A DNA stretch of 64,000 nucleotides, taken from NCBI RefSeq assembly GCF_032062135.1, contig NC_092859.1, positions 88,607,220 to 88,671,219 of the forward strand. The letters run 5' to 3'. How positions within the stretch are numbered: position 1 is the first letter of the stretch; each line of letters starts with the position of its first letter. This document shows, one piece after another, positions 36,861-48,592 of the stretch. The translations under genes and the position numbers were made by a program. A model generated the notes under the pieces. That model had not been told where the DNA came from, did no database searches, and saw only the letters and a list, made by a program, of their open reading frames with translations. This DNA is from Pyxicephalus adspersus (lineage: Eukaryota > Chordata > Amphibia > Anura > Pyxicephalidae).

Positions 36861-36944
36861 CTGGCAAGATGGCTACATGTAATAGTTGAAGTTCGGGAAA
36901 GAAAGTTCCCCCATTCAAATGTCATGAGTCATACATTTCTGTTC
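36861..36944 (-). other. noncoding exon 2 (5' UTR)
   Basis: An 84-nt minus-strand segment is bounded by a very good acceptor, TTTTTATTGTTTTGCAG|GAAC, and a very good donor, GCCAG|GTAAGTTTC. It lies between exon 1 (51.8 kb) and the ATG exon (15.7 kb) on the same strand. Two short upstream frames occur: ATGTATGACTCATGA (four codons and a stop) and an overlapping ATGACATTTGA. No transposon family is recognised across it. Splice-site quality is what supports the call; a chance pairing cannot be excluded without transcript data. Confidence 0.5.
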
Positions 36945-38806
36945 CTGCAAAACAATAAAAATGAACATATATTGTTCACACCACTAATGAGTCATTTTCT
37001 TGTGATTTTAAAATCCATACAAACAGTATCCTCTGGGACATTAACACTTCACATAAAATTAGTGAGAACACCCTAGGGGTAAGCACAGACCTATGCACCT
37101 AAATTTTACACTCATTGTCTTGGGAAAATGGGAGTTATAAAGTGTCCTTGTGCTTTTATACTCAGCACGTGTAGATAACCAAGCATGGTTCATGCGTGAA
37201 TTAAAAAAATTCTTCTTAAAAATGAGTTTGCTATTAATCTAAATAAAGAATATATATGTCTAGAATTTTGCTTGCTATCTGATGTTACATAACAAAATTT
37301 AAAGAAAAAGGCACTAAGATCACTGAGCAAACTGCAAAGTGCAGTGGCCAAGAAAAAAGTTTGGATTTATCTGGAGCTAGTATGATGCCACAAAAAATAA
37401 TTTCGTCTGGTTGATAAGGGTTATTGTACTCTGAACTTACACTGGACCTATTACAAAAAATTATACTTTACCTGATTCATTGGCTTCTTCCTTCCTCAAG
37501 CAGGCTCTTGGATTGTCCATATAATAGTAATTAAAAATTTACTACCAGGCTACCTGCATTTGCATATTACCACCTCGCAGTCTTTTATTCAGTTTATTTT
37601 TTGTGTTGTTTTACGGTTTATTTTTCCAGCTCGTCAACAACAATTTCTGGAGGAGACAACTGAGCTAACTTTATGCATTTGGGAGTTCCCAGAAGTGCCC
37701 CACACATGTTTCAGTGGCTGCCACCAGAACTGCACAGTGCCATCCCCAATAATTATCTAGTGGCTACAGCGGATGAGATATTACATGAAGGCTCTCACCG
37801 AATTAGTAGTAACTATACCACATCACACTGCGAGTCTGAATCTAGCTTAGCGGTTTAACAACATTTCAAGGGGCGGAGGCAACCAAACAGTTTTGGGGGA
37901 ACCACAAGACCACAACCCCAAACCTGTGACCTAATATGATGATTTTACCATGTGTATTTGTAGAATTTAATAATATTTATTTACAACACAAAGATAAAAA
38001 TCATAGCCAATCCTTCATGAACATTGCACATAATGTAAATACTGAACCATCTACATAATGTGTACAAGCACAAAGGCCAAGCAGGTAACCTTCAAACAGC
38101 AGCAGAAAGTGGCGTGCTAGCAGACAGGAGGTCTATTGTATAGTTTTAAAAAGCAGATAGAGAACAAAATAGTCCTGCCCATTTGGATAATATTCAGGAC
38201 AATGACTCAGAGTGTCGGTGTTTACACACATAATCTCATGAGCCGTTGAATGAGCAAGCATCAAATGTGAAAAACAAAAATCCATTTTTGGATGATCACC
38301 ACATAAAATATATTTCAGCTTTGTTTGCAGATATACCAATGCTGCCAAGATTCAGACAGCATATGGGAACACAAAGGACACAAGACATTTATAAACACAA
38401 GGGGATATAACAGGAACCACAAGATAGAAATTACATATTAGTTGACTTAGGGGCCTATATACTTTGTCTAGGTGTCGGTAATGACAATATGAAATCAGAA
38501 AACCAATCAGAAAACCTAGTGAACTTTGTTCTGTAGACGATCCCATTATCCTTGAAAGGTACATTTCAATCAAACTCAAAATGTATATAGGAAACAAAGC
38601 TATACTGTGCCTTCAGCTTTTCATCCAGAACTGATATATTTTAGTAACGCACACCATTTTGTAAAATCATCTTTTTAAAAGCAATTTTGGAGTTCCAGTT
38701 GGACATCTGCAAAAACAATAGGCAATATATCTCCAAACTGTATTCACTGCAGGCTGCCTGATGTTTCATATATGCAGACTTTGGGGAGCACTCTACCAAC
38801 AAACAG
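36945..38806. other. anonymous intronic sequence, with a protein-like frame at 37,673-37,858
   Basis: The plus strand is open from ATG at 37,673 to TAA at 37,858 (61 codons; part reads MFQWLPPELHSAIPNNYLV). An in-frame TGA lies 12 bases upstream, and a TTTTTCCAG acceptor-like site at 37,621-37,629 belongs to another frame. No family is recognised. Confidence 0.25.
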
Positions 38807-38976
38807 CAGTGATCTCCCTGGTCCTTTTTAGGCGCTAGCAGCACCACTCTGCACTTTTCAGTACCCACCCGGCTCTTTTTGGGTGGTTACTGAATAGTTG
38901 GGTCACAATACAGGGGCCACCGACTGCCTACAGCTTCTTTCCACCCAGCATAAAAAGATTTCTGGGGAGGATACTG
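38807..38976 (+). mobile_element. hAT-like MITE with central hairpin, full length
   Basis: Begins CAGTGATCTCCCTGGTCC and ends TCTGGGGAGGATACTG. The centre TTCAGTACCCACCC / GGGTGGTTACTGAA is a 14-nt hairpin with one mismatch, then GGGTCACAATACAGGGGCC. The flank AAACAGCA/AAACGGCA may be the target duplication. Confidence 0.7.
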
Positions 38977-39236
38977 AAACGGCATACAAGAAACAAGTTT
39001 TGCTCATGACAGATTTCCTCTAAAGGTAGTCTGTCAATGAAGAACTATATAGACCACCACTGGTAACCATCATCCCAATATGTTTGTCTTCTGGTTGTTC
39101 CTCTGGCTTCAAGCATTCCTCAGGCCAATGAGCTGAAACAATTATGCAGATAATGAGGATTCCTGTTCTCCATTCTTATTAAGGATCAGAAACAGAAGTT
39201 CTATATGAAAAGGCAGAAATAAGTCAGCTTAACTAA

Positions 39237-39626
39237 GGCTAGGTACACACGTGCAATAATTGTTAGAAATCGAATGACTAACGTCAGATCAACGATTATT
39301 CACGATTAATTTTGAACATTCAAATAGAATCCACCAATAATGTACACACACTGGATACGATTGTTTAAACGATGCAGGAAGTGATGTGTACTGGAGAAAG
39401 TGTACCACAGAACCACCCCCAATCACTGAATGACAGTACACACAATAGACCGTGAACAATTGTCGCCAAAATGGATCTGCCAGGACGGTCGTTCGTTTCC
39501 AGCGACATTCTTTGTTCATTGGCGTCGTTAGCCTGTCGCTGTGCACTTTTTTTGTTCACAATTATAGAAACGATCAGTTATAAAGTGTTTATTTCCAACG
39601 ACAAAAAATGCACGTGTGTATGTAAC
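39237..39626. mobile_element. TTAA-type GATCGTTCG MITE, copy 2 (decayed)
   Basis: Ends GGCTAGGTACACACGTGCA and TGCACGTGTGTATGTAACC are inverted, with CTAA on both sides. Internal blocks TGTACACACACTGGATACG, CGATTGTTTAAACGATG and ACGGTCGTTCGTTTCCAGCG align with copy 1 at 24,089. Many CG sites have become TG or CA. Confidence 0.7.
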
Positions 39627-39630
39627 CTAA

Positions 39631-40973
39631 GTTCATTGTCAATAGATTCCATTAACTTTACCGCAATAGAGGAATGCTACACATTATGTACCTGCCTTTT
39701 AGCATATTGATCTAAATAAAAGGACATTTAGGAAAAGGCAGCCAATTAACATGGTTGGTTTTTGCCACTGTTTAATATTGGCCAAGATATGAAGGTTAGT
39801 TTGAGTACATGTCAGGTTTACATAAATGCTGCTCACCTTCCAATAATTTGATCCCTAAACCACAAAATAAGGAACTTCCGATCAATGTAAGGTTCATAAA
39901 GGCAGTTTAGAACCAAAACATGCAGACGGTTACTGAACTCTATCAGATTGTGTGTACAATGTACTGCTAATAAACATGGTGAGACTGAATGAATTCTTTA
40001 TGATTTGCATATTGCAATAACTGATTGTAGCTGACAAAAAATCTTTAAAAATCGCATATGCCAGACATAAATACCTTGTTGTTTATCCATATTAAACAGA
40101 ATGAACAGAACACTATTAACAGCTAACATACTAACAGCTATTGTCTGATGCAGCTAAAGGCAATGTATCCTTTGTCATATTAATTAATGTATCAGATTTT
40201 TTCCAATAAAGCAACAGTTTGTAAGGTAGATAATAGTATACCTAAGGCTGCTTTATACATGGAAAATGAAAAGAATGAATGTTTTATTATTTGCTTATTT
40301 ACCAAAACAATAAGCAAAAAAAACACTCTTGGGAACCATTTATTCTTCAGCAAATAAACCACAGTTTGTTTAATGACTTTCTACACTGTACAAATATCAT
40401 GGATGAAAACTAGAAATGTATGATTTTTTTTCTCTAAAAAAAACAAGACTTGATTGTAATCTCCCACAGATTAAGGGAAAACAGAGCGATTCTTTTAAAG
40501 CTGTGACGTCAAATCTTTTTGAATAGCTAAAGCCAGGTAAAAGGAAACATTTCTTATATGGTACTAAAGAACGAATATTATCACTTCCTGATAATATTGA
40601 AAAAGTTGTCTTCCTTAAATTATCATCACCACACTGTCCAAATTTGTACTTTTGGCATTTAATATTTTAATGAAGTTTTCTGTGATTCTGAGATGAATCT
40701 AACTCCAAATGGGCTTGACTGAAAGAGTTTCTCTTACTGCCTGGTCCAAGGCTGACCATGCCCTTCCCATTCAGGACAGGACCATCCATCCTTGCAATAG
40801 TATATAGCTAGCTTTACCTATATATCAGAGGGAAGTAAAGCCCACTAACTATCTGTAATAAATTGGCAATAAATTCATAGAAAAAAAGTTTTCTGTTTAA
40901 TAAATATAATAGTAAATATGCAGTGTTTCTAACTATAGATATGTAAATTATTTCTTAGTAAAGAAAAGTTATT
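39631..40973. other. anonymous intronic sequence
   Basis: No feature supported. Confidence 0.4.
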
Positions 40974-40977
40974 TTAA

Positions 40978-41378
40978 CCTCCCTAGCGGTACATTTCTGT
41001 CTGGATATATATGTCTAAAAGCGGTACATTGTTTTTTGTGAAAATCTATTTTACAGTATAATATAATAGTATAAATATAATAAAGTTTGAAACACAAAAC
41101 CTTGTAAAAATAACAAATTAAATAAATTTATAATATAATATAAATTTTCCCGCCCCGCCGACAACACACACACACACACACACCGACGTCACCGGGAACT
41201 CCCTCGATGACTCACCGTGTGCAGAAGATGCTGGAGAAAGAAGAAAGACAGGGATCGCGGCGATGGGTAACGCAGGACGCCAGCGGATCAAGTAAACGCT
41301 GTATTTACTAACCTTCCCATAGGTTTACTTACCGCTTCCAGCAACTTTTTTCTACCCTCGGGGTTACCGCTAGGGAGG
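40978..41378. mobile_element. TTAA-flanked MITE with CCTCCCTAGCGGTA ends
   Basis: TTAA (40,974-40,977) then CCTCCCTAGCGGTACATT; at the right GGGTTACCGCTAGGGAGG then TTAA (41,379-41,382). Perfect 13-nt inverted ends, a tandem AGCGGTACATT near the left end (repeated at 41,020), a (CA)n tract at 41,162-41,184 and a GC-rich right half. Ends and TTAA duplication suit a piggyBac- or Kolobok-type non-autonomous element; I remember it as common in ranoid frogs. Confidence 0.85.
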
Positions 41379-41724
41379 TTAAAAAGCCATGTAAAGAAAT
41401 GATTATGCAGAGCCTGGTTCTTACATTACTACAGTACTGAGATAGGGCCGGGGGAAGAAATGAGGCTAAAGCTAAACACATGGAATTATATTGGAAGCAG
41501 AGGACTTTTTAGCCACCATAGCTTTGCTACAAAATGACATCAGTCATGTGTATATCGGGGCGATGTGTATATCCAGTTTATGTTAGGCTTTTTAATTTTT
41601 TTATTTGTTTTTTTCCTTACAAACGTGTCTGAAAATAGAACACAGGTTCACTTTAACAGGATATGAACAATCATATGTGATTGTCACATTTCCCAAACCA
41701 CTTGACCTGCAGCATTGAATGGTA

Positions 41725-41960
41725 TTGTTCAAGTTTTCTCAACCAAGATTCTATCAGGGATCCTTGAGAAGTAAGAAATGACATTTATTAAAAATCTTCC
41801 ACCAATAATGACTACCAATCCAGTTTCATAATGACATCCAATTAAAGGGGTCACTTCTACACTGATTAACACTGCAAAATTTTTTCCACTGAATACAAAT
41901 GTTAAGGACATGTTTCCACTAATGTAAGGGGACACTTTTTCATTGGCGGACAGTGTAAGG
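41725..41960 (+). mobile_element. older hAT MITE relative
   Basis: TTTTCTCAACCAAGATTC, then AGGGATCCTTGAGAAGT, resembles the head of the hAT family next door. The right end has been lost. The younger hAT MITE (41,961) follows immediately. Confidence 0.45.
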
Positions 41961-42203
41961 CAGGGTTTCAGCCAAAGATTACTAGAGGTCCCTTGTGAAA
42001 TTTGCCATTTGCACCTCTTAGGTCAGTTTAACCAATGCCAATGGTCACTTTAGCTGTCTGGAAGGGTGACATTCTTCCCACTAGGCAGCAATATAAAATA
42101 CCACACTAATGTACCGTGAGCTGTGGATATAGCAATTATCAATAGGGGTTCCCTGAAGTTATTTCAAGGGTTCCCCTCCATGTTAAAAGGTTGTGAAACA
42201 CTG
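41961..42203 (+). mobile_element. hAT MITE with 8-bp target duplication
   Basis: Begins CAGGGTTTCAGCC and ends AAAAGGTTGTGAAACACTG. Flanked by GTGTAAGG (41,953-41,960) and GTGTAAGA (42,204-42,211), an 8-bp duplication with one mismatch. Interior TTTGCCATTTGCACCTCTTA, AATAGGGGTTCCCTGAAG. 243 bp, no coding capacity. Confidence 0.8.
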
Positions 42204-42211
42204 GTGTAAGA

Positions 42212-43571
42212 AAACATTACAAATTACAGAGTTGGTGCTCCTTTTTGCTAATTATAGTCTTCAAAATTATTGATATGTACAGCAAGACAATATTGTAAAA
42301 TAGTCAGCAAATATATTAGGAATGCAATATTTGTGAATATTAACTACCAATAGATTGTTTTTTTCCCCATTATTTTAATATTTTTCCTACTGTTTAATGC
42401 AGTATTTCAAATGTTACAGGTTTAGAAGGCTGGTTCAGATAGTGATCCAAACAATAATAATGCAAATTTTGTAATAATTATCATGATCTAAATAATTTTC
42501 CGTAGAAGGCTTTTACAAAGATTGCCATTTTAATAATTACCCTCCTAGAAAAACTTTTACAAAGCACATTCCATGACTAAGAGTTTTCCCTAGCAGGATG
42601 AATCCACAGAGAATTTTACTTACTTTAGCATTATTAAACTATTCTTGTTGTAAAACTTTGAAAATGCCACAGTAAACGCTAATCCAACAGATATGCAAAA
42701 CTGCGCGAACACAAAAGACTCACAAACCACAGGCCTAAACCAAATGGCAACACAGTTTTGTTTAAAATCCAAGTACAAAATAGCAATGCGCTAAGAAAAA
42801 AAAGGCAAGATTACTTTGAAAGGGTAATTGTTCATAAAAACAAATCTTAAAATAGAAAGAACAAAACCATTAGCTAAAACCTACATTTTATACAAAAGAG
42901 AAAATTAGGAACTTGAAGAGATGAGCACAAACTTTTTTTTTTCTTCTTTGTCCACAGAACTAAAATACCCATGTAAAAAAACCTCACTCACAGAGGAGAA
43001 TACAATATAAAATTACAGCAAACAGTAATTATATTTTTCCATTATCTCTTTTACAGCCCACCTGCAGATAACTATTTCAATAACTTTGCCAATAAATATT
43101 TTGGATACAATATTTTGTATTTATTGGTATTTAAGTGCTAAACCAGGACAAAAGACATTTTTACTGTATGTTTGTGCTTTATAGCAGAAGATAAATATTG
43201 CCAGATTCTCAATTGCACTTAGGAGGCTGTTTGTAGGTAGACATACAGAGTTGGGGATGTTTTCCCATACTTCCTGCCCTGCTGACACTGGTTTCATCAG
43301 GCAGGAAGCGTGGACAAATCTGAAACTGGAATGCGGATAAGAATAAAAAAAAAAAAAAGAAAAGAAATCTTACATGGGTCATGGCCTTCCTATTTTAATT
43401 TTAAAAACAAATCATACATTTTAGTGCTTGAAAGTAGCCACAAAAATTAGGGTAAAGCTCTATGTGATACACAAAAAATACCCACAAAACAACAGAATAA
43501 TGTTATTATCAGCAGGATAATAAGGTTTTAATGTTCTGGAACTTAAGACTTTACATCAGTGTGTATGTTTG
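42212..43571. other. anonymous intronic sequence
   Basis: A small hairpin, CCAATAAATA / TATTTATTGG, lies near 43,090-43,125. Nothing else recognised. Confidence 0.35.
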
Positions 43572-43738
43572 CAGTGTTTAACCCAGATTTTTTTTTAAGC
43601 CAGGTGGGAAGAAATTGTAGGTGGGTGGCAGCCCCTTTATTTTGACTTTACGCTTCAGTAACCACCCAAAAACAGCCGGGTGGTTACTGAAAAGTGCCGG
43701 GTGGTGCAACCGTCTAAAAGGGGCTGGGGAGAACACTG
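43572..43738 (-). mobile_element. hAT-like MITE with perfect 14-nt central hairpin
   Basis: CAGTGTTTAACCCAG at the left and CTGGGGAGAACACTG at the right are inverted ends. The centre TTCAGTAACCACCC / GGGTGGTTACTGAA is a perfect 14-nt hairpin. Opposite orientation to the copies at 9,173, 34,177 and 38,807. 167 bp. Confidence 0.75.
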
Positions 43739-43751
43739 TGTTTGGTTTTAG

Positions 43752-43783
<32 letters not shown>
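43752..43783. repeat. (TA)n microsatellite
   Basis: Uninterrupted TA between a hAT-like MITE and a SINE. Confidence 0.95.
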
Positions 43784-43786
<3 letters not shown>

Positions 43787-43798
43787 GTTACATAAATA

Positions 43799-44130
43799 GG
43801 GCAGCATGGTGGCTCAATGGATAGCAGTTTGGCCTTTGCAGCGCTGGGTCCCAGGGTCAAATCCTGGCCAGGACACTATCTGCATGCAGTTTGCAGCTTC
43901 TACCCGTGTTTGTGTGGGTTTCCTCTGGTTTTCTTCCCACATTCCAAAAACATGCAGTTAGGTTAATTGGCTTCCCCCTAAAATTGACCTTAGACTGTAA
44001 TAGTGACATATGACTGTGAAAGGGACATTAGAGTGTGAGCTTCTTTGAGGGACAGCTAATGGCATGACTATGGATTGTGTACAGCGCTGCGTAATATGTC
44101 AGCGCTATATAAATACTGTGTAATAAGAAT
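43799..44130 (+). mobile_element. tRNA-headed SINE, full length
   Basis: GGGCAGCATGGTGGCTCAAT contains an A-box-like TGGCTCAATGG and about 45 nt later the decayed B-box GGTCAAATCC (canonical GGTTCGAATCC), so the head derives from a tRNA and carries a pol III promoter. The body GTGTGGGTTTCCTCTGG, CCACATTCCAAAAACATGC, TTAATTGGCTTCCCCC follows. The 3' end, CAGCGCTGCGTAATATGTC with GCGCTATATAAATA and a short AAT-type tract, is shared with LINE-type tails elsewhere in the window. The family name is not assigned. Confidence 0.8.
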
Positions 44131-45371
44131 AATAATACATCACTAATACAATACATATAAAATTTATGATACATATGGTATGTGACAATGAGCTACTCTT
44201 TAACCACCACAACTCAAACTTCCCTCTGCTCTAAACTTTGTCAGAAAAAGAGTTAATGAATGTCATTGCATTTGCCCCCCTCCATTAAGTAGGGAAGAGC
44301 CAACTTAGGATAAACTCAGCCATTTCTGGATACTTGTGTACCTCAGATCACAGCAACATGAAAGAACCCAACCTGGGGATTAGTTACACAGAAACAAGCT
44401 GGCTGGTCTAAAGACTGTTACTCTTATCAGTAGGTAAGAGGAGAAAGTGTTGGCCAACAGTTACTTTCTGGGCTTCTGGATAGCAGATAAAACTCTCAAA
44501 CATCTCCTGCCACATCCTTTACATTTAGAAAAAAATGTTCAATGTATAGTGTGACGATAAGGACATTAAACGACTATAAGCAGTCCAAAGGCTGACATGT
44601 AACATATTACATTTAGACACAAAGCAATTAGTTTTACTAAAATACTTTGCAAATTACCAGTTTGTAGAATTGGTGGCTGTGTGCATTTAGTCTTTCATGC
44701 TTCCTTTCCTTAATTTCACCTGGAGAGTAGCGGAATTTCTGTCTCAGGCAGAGGGTGCTTGCTCATTAATAATGATTATGCTCCTTAAACTATATTTTGC
44801 GGGAAGCCCTTGGATGCAAATTTGCAACATTTGACAAAGCCGCACAATTGTGCTAAAGGATGGGTTCTACATTACAGTTAAGTATACCAATCATTTCCCT
44901 TTGTTTTCTGTAAATGCATAGGCAAACTGTGACCCCTTAGTGAAAATCCAAACCTTACCTTAAACCTCACATTACAATATAAATATATTATTACTGAAGA
45001 CTTACCAAAATATGAAGACCTATCTAGACAAACATCAAGCATGTTATTGGTAGATCAGAAAGCACATATATTGTTGGATTTTATTATATATTTATGAGCT
45101 TGAGGGGCTCATTAATAAAGGAGAGATAATATCACTGCCCTTTGACAGACAGCAAAAGTGTTTACTCCACACAGAGTTCTGCATTGTACAACACATTTAT
45201 ACATGCAGAGCGTGGTCTTAAGGCTAAAAGGATCCACTAATGTTCTTTGAATAATACAAAGAACACAGAAGGAGTCACAAGACCAAGCTATCTTGCTGCA
45301 GGTTCCCCCATAATCCATTACTTTAAATAGGGCATTCATGCAATAAATTCAACACAATTAAGTTATGTGGC
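44131..45371. other. anonymous intronic sequence
   Basis: No feature supported. Confidence 0.4.
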
Positions 45372-46444
45372 TATCAGTGAAGCATTTCCAGAATTTGCAA
45401 AGAAGACAAAAGAACTCAGTTGATATAGTGTACTTGGACTTTGCTAAAGCATTTGACACTGTACCCCACAGACGGTCAATAGGTTTAGAAAAATCAATCT
45501 GTAAATGGAAAGAAAACCGGCTTAAAGATCCCATCCAGAGAGTTGGAATTATTGATTCATACTCTGAATGGTCTAAGGTTATTAGTGGTGTACCCCAGGG
45601 TTCAGTGTTGGGACCTTTACTGTTTAACATCTTTATAAATGATATAGATTTCGGGATTAAAAGTACTATTTCTGTTTTGCAGATGGCATCAAACTATGTA
45701 ATGGAATTATCTCCATACAGGATGTCTATATTCTACAATCAGACCTGGATGTACTGTTTGATTGGGCAGCCAACTGTCAGATGACATTTATTATAGATAA
45801 ACGTAAAGTTATGCACTTAGGAGCTAACAACATGCATGCTTCATACTGTCTAGGGGGAATACATTTGGGGGAGTCAGAAATGGAAAAGGATCTGGGGGTT
45901 CTGGTATAGACTTAATAACAGCATGCAATGCCAAGCTGCAATATCTAAAGCTAGTAAAGTACTTTCTTGTATTAAAAGAAGAACAAACTGCAGAGATGGA
46001 GACATAATCCTGCCCCTGTACAAGGCATTGGTCAGACCACATCTGAAATATGCAGTCCAGTTTTGGTCACCAGTTCACAAAAAGGACATTGTGGAATTGG
46101 AGAGAGTGCAGAGAAGGACAACTAAAATATTAAAAGGAATGGAGGAGCTCAGCTATGAGGTGAGATTAGCTGAACTGAATCTATTCTCCCTTGAGAAGAG
46201 ACGTTTAAGGGGGGATATGATCACCCTGTATAAATATATAAACAGTCCATATAAAGAAATGTCTTCCCCATTATTCACTTTATTACAAACAACAAGAGGA
46301 CACTCGCGTGTCTGGAGGGCGCGTCTGGAGGAAAAGAAGTTTAGGCTCCGGATAAGAAAGGGATTCTTCACTGTAAGGTCTCTAAAATTGTGGAATCGGC
46401 TCCCTCAGGAAGTAATTTTCAGCAACTACTATAGCTTGCTTTAA
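45372..46444 (+). pseudogene. CR1-like reverse transcriptase remnant
   Basis: The first open segment (to 45,784) has [17 protein letters not shown], which holds the first catalytic Asp, and [20 protein letters not shown], typical of CR1/Jockey-type enzymes. A frameshift follows, and in the shifted frame the YADD/FADD box reads FADG (45,676-45,687), so the second catalytic Asp pair is broken. A second open segment (45,923-46,444) has the conserved CR1 C-terminal block LERVQRRTTKILKG, FSLEKRRLRGDMITLYKY and KGFFTVRSLKLWNRLPQEV. There is a small deletion between the VPH and SGVPQ blocks. Clearly inactive. Confidence 0.9.
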
Positions 46445-46640
46445 GAAAAAGCTGGATGCTTTTCTAGAAGCACAGAATATAACTGGGTATTAAGGCTTTA
46501 AAGTAAAAATAACAGTGACTGTTGATCCAGGGAACATCCGATTGCCTCAGGGAATCAGGAAGGAATTTGAAGCAAGTTGTACCAGGGTTTTTTTTGCCTT
46601 CCTCTGGACTTCCGCAGCCCCAACACTATAATAATGACAA
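45372..46640 (+). mobile_element. CR1-like non-LTR retrotransposon, 5'-truncated
   Basis: Retains the reverse-transcriptase core, the C-terminal region and the 3' untranslated end (GATCCAGGGAACATCCGATT, AATCAGGAAGGAATTTGAAG, TTTTTTTTGCCTTCCTCTGG). The endonuclease and the first part of the polymerase are missing, as is usual for LINE copies truncated at the 5' end. Sense is plus, opposite to the proposed host gene. Confidence 0.85.
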
Positions 46641-48592
46641 TGTAGCCGATATGCTATATATGCAAGCTCTATTGACAGTACAATTTCACTGCCATTAAAT
46701 GTAAACTCTTGCAGGCCAACTAAACCTAAATTTTACTTCTCAATATTGTATGGGATGCTGGCAATTCAAATGAAAAACAGCCTTCTTCTACTGTAACCTC
46801 CAGTGATGAAATCCCCAACACTTTTCGTTCCAGCTTACTTCTAGTACTATAGTCACTGCAGGGCCATATGTTGGTGTCAGGGTTCCCAGATGGATAATCT
46901 GTAATGTGTAATAAAAGACCGGGGAATCCAGCAGTGAGAGAGCAACAAACTCATTATGGTCTCGTGGGAGCAAGCACAAATCAATGCACAGAAATATCAC
47001 CAATGGAGCATTCAAGTAACATGAGATAGGAGAAGGTTATTCAACCCACTGGGGCCAACTCAAGACTGAAATTTGGGTAGAGTTTTACTTTAAGAGAAGT
47101 TTTTTTTGTATTCCAGTGATGTCTTCTTAGAAACGGAATAATTACAGTTACAGCCTGATCAAGCAGAAATACAAATACTAGCTTGGCACACACATTGAAC
47201 ATACCGTATTTTTGTACCCATATCAATGACACATTACTACTTAACTCACCCCTTTTTCATTCACTACGCAAGTTTTAAAAACATATTGGCACTGAAATAA
47301 CAGCAGAACCATAGGAGACCCCTGAAAGGTGCAAATCTACCTAAAAGGTTGAATGTGTTGGCCTTTAAATGTCCTGTCATTGAAGGGATAAGTGCCACTT
47401 GTAGAACACTGGTATTTATGGGCGAATCAGTGATGAAAAGGGTAAATCTCAACTCTAGGCTAACAGCTAAAGAAACAGATGGATTTTTATTTCTGACCAT
47501 ACTGATAGACCCCTCAACTGACTGGCTACATTGCTGCTTCTACCTCTCCTGGTCTGTGCTCTGCTGAGCAGTTGCAAGAGACTAAACAAAGCCAAATAAT
47601 AAAACTCTGCATTATTCTGTGCTGTTTCTATCTGCCTAGAATTCAGTTTTATATTAATCCCTAGCGCTTACCTTCCTATTTATACAGATGGCCGGACTAA
47701 CTTGGCATAATGTTGAGGCATGCAAGTTACCTGATCTCACGGATTTCAGCCCGATTGGGCGCAGATGGTAAATCAGCTCAGTCACTGCCAGCTGCTTTTC
47801 TGAGGAGAGCTATGTGCACTTCTGGAATTGCATGACCCATCTTTCCAGTTCCTAAGGTCAGCATTGAATAGCTTCCACTAAAAGAGCTGTTAGGTCTCCA
47901 AATTAATAAATTAATTTCTAGTAATATGTGGTCTGTGCCAGCCCTGCTTTAGGAAGTTTAGCTGAAGCTTTGATATGCTCATCACTACCACCCACAACTA
48001 TGGCATGCAGTTATGGAATAGTGGTCACACATGGCTTCTAAATATTTGAATTCATCCACTGCAAGAAAAAGTGGATTTCACAATCAAATGTGTACATTTA
48101 ATTTTAATAAATAAGGAAAGTGAGCATTGTGTTTATAATATTCGGTCAGGTTAGATATGGAATACTTAAAAATCTTCTTGAAGACTTCATAATGTTTAAA
48201 GCTCCTCTTTAGCAATAACACTAGTCATAGCTGAAAGGAGCTCTACAGGGAACCTTGTACTTATTACATAAAGCACAGCTCTCCCCTGCAATATGTAAAT
48301 GCAACTCCCTATCTAGGGTGTGCAATTAAAAATACAGAACTAGCTGTGTTCCTTGCTCTGTTCCCCTGCTGTTTCTCACCCAGGACCAAGCCAAAAGTAA
48401 ACTTGGTACATCACTAAGAATTGTGGCTACTAAAAGAATCAAATGCAAGGATGCAGAGGACTGTGGTATGTAAATATTCCTTACGGCACATTGTTTACTA
48501 CAGATAACTGCACTTATTATACAAGATAGATGGTTGGAAGACAATCAACAGATGTGTGTAAGTAGCTTTAGCCTAAATGTAAATTATCTTAC
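46641..48592. other. anonymous intronic sequence, with an exon-like patch near 47,690-47,770
   Basis: At 47,685 a plus-strand acceptor-like TTCCTATTTATACAG is followed by ATGGCCGGACTAACTTGG, open to GGGCGCAGATG|GTAAAT. The patch is richer in CpG than its surroundings, but the frame stops at once beyond the weak donor. No family recognised. Confidence 0.25.

Noticed and set aside
43799..43875. A functional tRNA gene
   Set aside because: A- and B-box remnants are the head of a SINE; the B box is mutated and no cloverleaf is maintained.
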